Made by a program: the position numbers and the translations under genes. From Paraburkholderia oxyphila NBRC 105797 (GTDB lineage Bacteria > Pseudomonadota > Gammaproteobacteria > Burkholderiales > Burkholderiaceae), in the NCBI RefSeq assembly GCF_000685075.1, contig NZ_BAYD01000029.1, positions 1-64,000 on the forward strand: a stretch of DNA of 64,000 nucleotides, given 5' to 3'. Positions 60,468 to 64,000 of this stretch are shown in pieces. The notes below the pieces were generated by a model. The model had not been told where the DNA came from and made no database searches. It saw only the letters and a list, made by a program, of their open reading frames with translations. Positions within the stretch are counted from its first letter, which is position 1. Every line of letters starts with the position of its first letter.

Positions 60468-61949
60468 CTATGCCAAAGGCGTCTCGGCGCTGCCCTCGCG
60501 CCGGTGCCATCCGGCCGCCGCTTCGAGCGGCTCGAGCGCGCAGGTTTCGTCGAGATGAAAGAGCGCATCGAACTGCGCGCCGAGCTCGGCCTCGAAGTAG
60601 TGGCTCTGCCGCTCCGTCTGGGGCAGGTAGAGCACGCCGATCGCCCGCTCGAGCAGGGGCTCCTTGAGCGGGCGGGATGCGTCGTCGCGCAGCGGCAAAA
60701 AGAAGCGGTCGTAGCCCGTGGAGTGGAATAGATGCTCCCAGCTCTCGGGCAGTGCGGGGCGTACCCATTTCTGCTCGACCTCGCCGTCCCACTGCGAAGC
60801 CGCCGACACATGGCCCGTATAGGTCGTGAAACCCACCAGCAGCGCCCGATGCTGCGCGCTCTCGCGCACGATCTGGCCGAGATTCCACTCGCCGCGCTGC
60901 CGCGACTCCGTGGCGCGTGCGTCGCCAAGATGCGAGTTGTGCGCCCAGACGACCACTTTGCCGCTGCCGCCGCGACGCACGCGATAGCGCGCCAGTGCGA
61001 AGAGCGTGTTGGCCATGTGGGCATCGCGCAGGCTCCACGTGTTCAGCCGACTGCTGAACATCCCCCGGTAGTATGCTTCGGCGTTGACCACCACCTGGGC
61101 GTTCTGCTCGGCGAAAAACTGGGCATCGAGTGCATCGGTGCCGTCACGCGCGAGGTAGTCGAATTCGTCGGCGCGTAGCTGCATCAACTGCTGCACGGCG
61201 AGCGAGCGCGCGGCGGGCCGTGCACCGAGCGCCACCGCATATCCGTAGGCTTGCGGCTCGCGCACGTGATCGAGCGCCGCGTAGCGCTCGCGCGCCAATG
61301 CGGCCTCGCGCGGGTCCACGGCGTCCAGATAGCGGATCACGGCGTCCGCGGACCGGTAGAGGCTGTAGAGATCGAGACCATAAACCCCTACGCGCTGCCG
61401 GCGCGGCCGCGCCGCGTTGATATCGCGCAACGCCGCAATGAAATCGCGCATCTCGCGATTGCGCCACATCCACATCGGGAAACGCTCGAAATCATCGAGC
61501 GCGGTCGTGGCGTCGTCCGCGCCCTCGCCCTGCACGAAACGGTTGACGCGCCACGCGTCGGGCCAGTCGCCTTCGATCGCGACGGTGTCGAACCCGCACT
61601 CGCCGATCAGGCGCAGCGTGATTTGCACGCGCATGCGGTAGAACTCGGCGGTGCCGTGTGTCGCCTCCCCTAGCAGGATCAGGTCGCGGCCACGTGCCAT
61701 GTCCAACAGTGCGTCGTAGTCCGTACTGTCTCCGCTCAGGCGCTGGCCCAGGTCGCGAACGGCAAGAAATGGAGTCTTGGATGGCTGCACGATGGGGTCC
61801 CCCCGCACGGAATACGAGAGCGGCGCGGCGGCGAGAACCGCGTGCGCAGAGGCTGCGGTTCGCGCGACGCGCCGGTCAGTCTGCCGCTCAAGCCTGCCCG
61901 CCACCGGATGGCGCGGCGCGCGTGTTGCGGCCATCGCCGTCATCGCCAT
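60468..61949 (-). CDS. Erythromycin esterase-like hydrolase
   Basis: 493 residues. Erythro_esteras domain: LLGEATHGTAEFY (active-site His), VAIEGDWPDAW, GVYGLDLYSL and WAHNSHLGDAR. Such EreA-like proteins are common outside resistance contexts, and their natural substrate is unknown. The first 55 residues are low-complexity and overlap the PRTase gene by 62 bp; GTG at 61790, after a G-rich Shine-Dalgarno, may be the true start. In Mycobacterium the hypoxia gene Rv2030c fuses this domain to a PRTase. Confidence 0.88.
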   Translation of the reverse strand: MAMTAMAATRAPRHPVAGRLERQTDRRVARTAASAHAVLAAAPLSYSVRGDPIVQPSKTPFLAVRDLGQRLSGDSTDYDALLDMARGRDLILLGEATHGTAEFYRMRVQITLRLIGECGFDTVAIEGDWPDAWRVNRFVQGEGADDATTALDDFERFPMWMWRNREMRDFIAALRDINAARPRRQRVGVYGLDLYSLYRSADAVIRYLDAVDPREAALARERYAALDHVREPQAYGYAVALGARPAARSLAVQQLMQLRADEFDYLARDGTDALDAQFFAEQNAQVVVNAEAYYRGMFSSRLNTWSLRDAHMANTLFALARYRVRRGGSGKVVVWAHNSHLGDARATESRQRGEWNLGQIVRESAQHRALLVGFTTYTGHVSAASQWDGEVEQKWVRPALPESWEHLFHSTGYDRFFLPLRDDASRPLKEPLLERAIGVLYLPQTERQSHYFEAELGAQFDALFHLDETCALEPLEAAAGWHRREGSAETPLA

Positions 61950-62610
61950 GCGCGGCCTGCGGTTGCCAATCCCGCGCGGCGTCGAGACAGGCGCGCACCT
62001 CGTCGTCGTCGGTTTGCCTGAAGTCCGCGTAGAACTGTCCGATCCCCATGAACCAGTCCGGCTGCATCACGCAGACGAAGTCGTCGACAACCTGCGCGAA
62101 GCGCGTTTCGATGCCGACCGGACACACGGGCGTCGCTACGACGATGTGCTTCGGGCGCCTGGCGCGCAGTGCCATCAGGGCAGCGTGCATCGTCGCCCCG
62201 GTTGCCATGCCGTCGTCCACGACGATCACGGTCTTGCCCTCTATCGCGGCAGGCGGGCGCTCGCCCCGGTAGGCCGACTCGCGGCGGTCAAGCTCGACGC
62301 GCTCGCGCGCGACGGTTTGCGCAAACTGCGCCTCGCTCACATCGAGGGCGCGCAGCACCCGGTGGTTCATGTAGAGTGCGTCGCCGCTCGCAATGGCGCC
62401 CATCGCGAGCTCGGGGTTGTGAGGCGCGCCGAGCTTGCGCACGACCAGCACGTCCAGGGGGCAGCGCAAGGCCTTCGCCACCTCATAACCGACCGGCACG
62501 CCGCCGCGTGGCAGCGCCAGCACCACGAGGTCGTCGCGCCCCGCATAGCTCGTCAGCGCCCAACCCAGTTGCTTGCCGGCTTCGATACGATTCTGGAACA
62601 CGTCATTCAT
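61888..62610 (-). CDS. Phosphoribosyltransferase-like protein
   Basis: 240 residues. The PRPP-binding loop VIVVDDGMATGATM lies near residue 128-141, and RKLGAPHNPELAMGAI matches the flexible hood seen in the Rv0571c-type subgroup. Substrate base unknown. AAGGA precedes the ATG. In operon with the alpha/beta hydrolase upstream (98 bp) and the esterase downstream (overlapping). Confidence 0.92.
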   Translation of the reverse strand: MNDVFQNRIEAGKQLGWALTSYAGRDDLVVLALPRGGVPVGYEVAKALRCPLDVLVVRKLGAPHNPELAMGAIASGDALYMNHRVLRALDVSEAQFAQTVARERVELDRRESAYRGERPPAAIEGKTVIVVDDGMATGATMHAALMALRARRPKHIVVATPVCPVGIETRFAQVVDDFVCVMQPDWFMGIGQFYADFRQTDDDEVRACLDAARDWQPQAAHGDDGDGRNTRAAPSGGGQA

Positions 62611-62708
62611 GGCTCAGGTCCTTTCCTTCAGTAACTGCCGCCAGACACCGCGCCGGCGCGCTGTAGCACGGGCGCGCGCAAGGCCGCACTCGCGCGCCAC
62701 GAGCGGAT

Positions 62709-63362
62709 TCAGGACGGCTCGCCGTCCAGCCAGTGCCCGAACCAGCGGACCGCGAGGCGCGTCACGTCTTCGAGGACACCGGGCTCCTCGAAGAGATGGG
62801 TCGCGCCGGGCACGATCTCGATGCGGTGCTCGCACGTCAATTGCGCAGCGGCCTTGCGGTTCAGGCGGATCACCTGCTCGTCGAGCTCGCCGACAATCAG
62901 CAGCGTGGGCGCCGGGACCGTTGCAAGCGATGTCCCCGCCAGGTCGGGCCGGCCGCCGCGGGACACGATGGCGCTCACGGCGTCCGTCCCGGCCGCGGCG
63001 ACGAGCGCCGCCGCAGCGCCCGTGCTCGCGCCGAACAGTCCGACCGGCAGCGTCTCGAGATGCGCCCACGTGCGCAGCCACACGAGGGTGGCGGCAAGGC
63101 GGCGTGCCAGCAGCGCGATGTTGAAACGATACGTGGCGTCGACGTTGTCGTGCCGTTGTTCGTTCGGCGTCAGGAGATCGAACAGCAAGGTTGCGAAGCC
63201 GGCGCGGTGCAGGCCCGCGGCCACCTGCCGGTTTCGCGGACTGAGGCGGCTGCTGCCGCTGCCATGCACGAACACCACGATCGCCCGGGCCCCCTCGGGA
63301 ATCTCCAGCGTCCCGCCAAGGTTCACATAATCGACAGGAATCTCCACTTGCAACGTTTGCAT
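62709..63362 (-). CDS. Dienelactone-hydrolase-like alpha/beta hydrolase
   Basis: 217 residues. VVFVHGSGSSRLSPRNR gives the oxyanion loop, GLFGASTGAAA the nucleophile elbow (GASTG), GELDEQ the acid and GATHLFEEPG the catalytic histidine. Often next to, or fused with, this kind of PRTase. GGAGG precedes the ATG at 63362. First gene of the operon, with ANR boxes at 63496-63509 and 63578-63591 upstream. Confidence 0.92.
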   Translation of the reverse strand: MQTLQVEIPVDYVNLGGTLEIPEGARAIVVFVHGSGSSRLSPRNRQVAAGLHRAGFATLLFDLLTPNEQRHDNVDATYRFNIALLARRLAATLVWLRTWAHLETLPVGLFGASTGAAAALVAAAGTDAVSAIVSRGGRPDLAGTSLATVPAPTLLIVGELDEQVIRLNRKAAAQLTCEHRIEIVPGATHLFEEPGVLEDVTRLAVRWFGHWLDGEPS

Positions 63363-63495
63363 GGACCCCTCCAGGAAGCGTGGCAGCATTCGGCGGACCG
63401 GTGCCGCGCGGGTTAGCCGTCAACCTGTTCCATTCCGGCCGCCGCACGGTGCACCGTCTTCTACCGCGATGATCGGGGCCGCCGTGAACCGTCCA

Positions 63496-63509
63496 TTGAC
63501 TTCGATCAA
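63496..63509. promoter_or_regulatory. ANR/FNR box
   Basis: TTGACttcgATCAA, 134 bp upstream of the hydrolase-PRTase-esterase operon. Confidence 0.68.
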
Positions 63510-63577
63510 TCAGGCGATGCCTGAGTGGGCAAACGGCAATGCCATCGCCAGCCGACGCCTTGGCTGTTGGGCTCTGT

Positions 63578-63591
63578 TTGATACAAGTCAA
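63578..63591. promoter_or_regulatory. ANR/FNR box
   Basis: TTGATacaaGTCAA, 116 bp upstream of the small gene at 63707. With the site at 63496-63509 it forms a divergent pair, one per direction. Confidence 0.72.
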
Positions 63592-63706
63592 GCGGCGACC
63601 TCTCCTCCTTCGGTCGAATACGGTTAAGTGACGCACCGCACGCCCATACAGGCCTATGCGTGCCGATATATGGCGATACGCGCCGCCTCAATCCGGAGTG
63701 CAGATC

Positions 63707-63874
63707 ATGTGGAAATGGAAATCGACCATCCTGCGCAGACTTCTTTGCGGACCCTACCGCGCGCGCCGCATTCGGGGTCTGTATCTCGATCGCACGCGCG
63801 GTGCGCGCACATTTACGTTGCTTGCGGCTCCCGTGCCATGTCCCGCGCGCGACATGTTCCTCCGTTCGCGCTGA
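63707..63874 (+). CDS. Small basic hypothetical protein (55 residues)
   Basis: Starts MWKWKSTILRRLL after GGAG with good spacing and is strongly basic (9-10 Arg). No family recognised. It overlaps the next frame (63838 onward) by 37 bases, so it may be a leader or coupled ORF for that gene. Confidence 0.45.
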   Translation: MWKWKSTILRRLLCGPYRARRIRGLYLDRTRGARTFTLLAAPVPCPARDMFLRSR

Positions 63875-64000
63875 GCGGCGGCAAGGCGCGCCGCGACGCT
63901 CGCCGCGCCGATCGCGCGCTGCGGCGCGCAGTCACCTATCCGCACCCCGCCGGCCAGATTCGCCGCATCGAGACACATCTGTCGCTCGTGTATCTCGCCG
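63838..64000 (+). CDS. Aminoglycoside-phosphotransferase/ATPase-like protein (partial, 5' end)
   Basis: The frame is open from ATG 63838 to the window edge (54 codons). The peptide HPAGQIRRIETHLSLVYLA matches the N-terminal motif (xxVRxIETHxSWVFL) of the COG0645/COG2187 proteins that join an APH-like domain to a P-loop kinase domain. A relative (Rv2004c) is in the mycobacterial hypoxia regulon. No strong ribosome-binding site at 63838, so the start is uncertain. Confidence 0.55.
   Translation, partial: MSRARHVPPFALSGGKARRDARRADRALRRAVTYPHPAGQIRRIETHLSLVYLA

Noticed and set aside
58066..61038. 990-codon open frame on the minus strand
   Set aside because: It is antisense to the GroEL gene and the hypothetical gene and runs out of frame through the esterase gene; arginine-rich composition typical of shadow frames in high-GC DNA.
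60468..61949. Macrolide-resistance gene
   Set aside because: The erythromycin-esterase family is broad, and the neighbours (PRTase and hydrolase) point to a stress operon; resistance cannot be claimed from sequence.
1..64000. CRISPR arrays, tRNA or rRNA genes, prophage or integrase genes
   Set aside because: Looked for repeats with regular spacing, tRNA-like hairpins and integrase motifs; none found apart from the inverted repeat at 131-220 and the pentanucleotide repeat.

Overview
The window looks like a piece of a Burkholderiaceae (Burkholderia/Paraburkholderia-type) replicon. Support for this: very high GC, a typical Burkholderia trimeric porin, a Burkholderia-style AraC regulator, and protein families characteristic of that group. 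No rRNA, tRNA or CRISPR array was seen. In gene content much of it (about 20-64 kb, plus the universal stress genes at 0.4-2.8 kb) resembles the low-oxygen-activated (lxa) locus described in Burkholderia cenocepacia. That parallel is from memory, not from a search.

Layout. 1-5.2 kb: two universal stress proteins, a CBS-BON protein, a decayed Tn3-family transposase and a Rieske ferredoxin, with an inverted repeat at the left edge. 5.4-12.0 kb: a catabolic operon on the minus strand (carboxymuconolactone-decarboxylase-like protein, BKACE enzyme, MFS transporter, SDR, then porin and BON protein), divergent from an AraC regulator. 12.2-19.8 kb: an amino-acid energy module with an APC permease fused to a periplasmic binding domain, two tandem AspT exchangers and aspartate 4-decarboxylase. 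20.4-25.3 kb: a complete arginine deiminase operon, arcDABC. 25.3-34 kb: a patatin-like lipoprotein, three ion-channel-like proteins, a SulP transporter, a DUF2252 protein and a VIT-like membrane protein. 34-42.5 kb: AI-2E permease, Pta-like enzyme, DUF3141 protein, RRM protein, PPK2, cation/proton antiporter and an outer-membrane protein. 42.6-44.7 kb: a FixJ/FixL-like two-component pair. 45.2-50 kb: a small secreted protein and a two-gene NAD-linked formate dehydrogenase. 50-64 kb: hypotheticals, CapA, an envelope operon (deacetylase, putative glycoside hydrolase, serine hydrolase-NamZ fusion), a divergent GroEL, and a hydrolase/phosphoribosyltransferase/erythromycin-esterase operon. The start of an aminoglycoside-phosphotransferase/ATPase-like gene lies at the right edge.

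How it may work together. Two DNA motifs tie the region to oxygen limitation. ANR/FNR-like boxes (TTGAY-N4-RTCAA) lie upstream of at least ten transcription units, including arcDABC, the formate dehydrogenase, the GroEL paralogue and the universal stress gene. A second 17-bp motif, ATCGGAC-N4-GTCCTA, occurs in five intergenic regions. It looks like the NarL/FixJ-family DosR dormancy box, and a FixJ-type regulator is encoded in the middle of the cluster. The encoded functions fit survival without respiration: substrate-level ATP from arginine (arcABC) and perhaps from acyl phosphates, proton-motive force from aspartate decarboxylation (aspD/aspT), formate oxidation, ion homeostasis, polyphosphate/nucleotide metabolism, chaperoning and cell-wall remodelling. 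Several families are shared with the Mycobacterium tuberculosis DosR regulon (USPs, paired CBS domains, PRTase with hydrolase, erythromycin esterase, CapA, APH/ATPase). The best candidate for a new system here is therefore a proteobacterial dormancy regulon run jointly by ANR and the local two-component pair.
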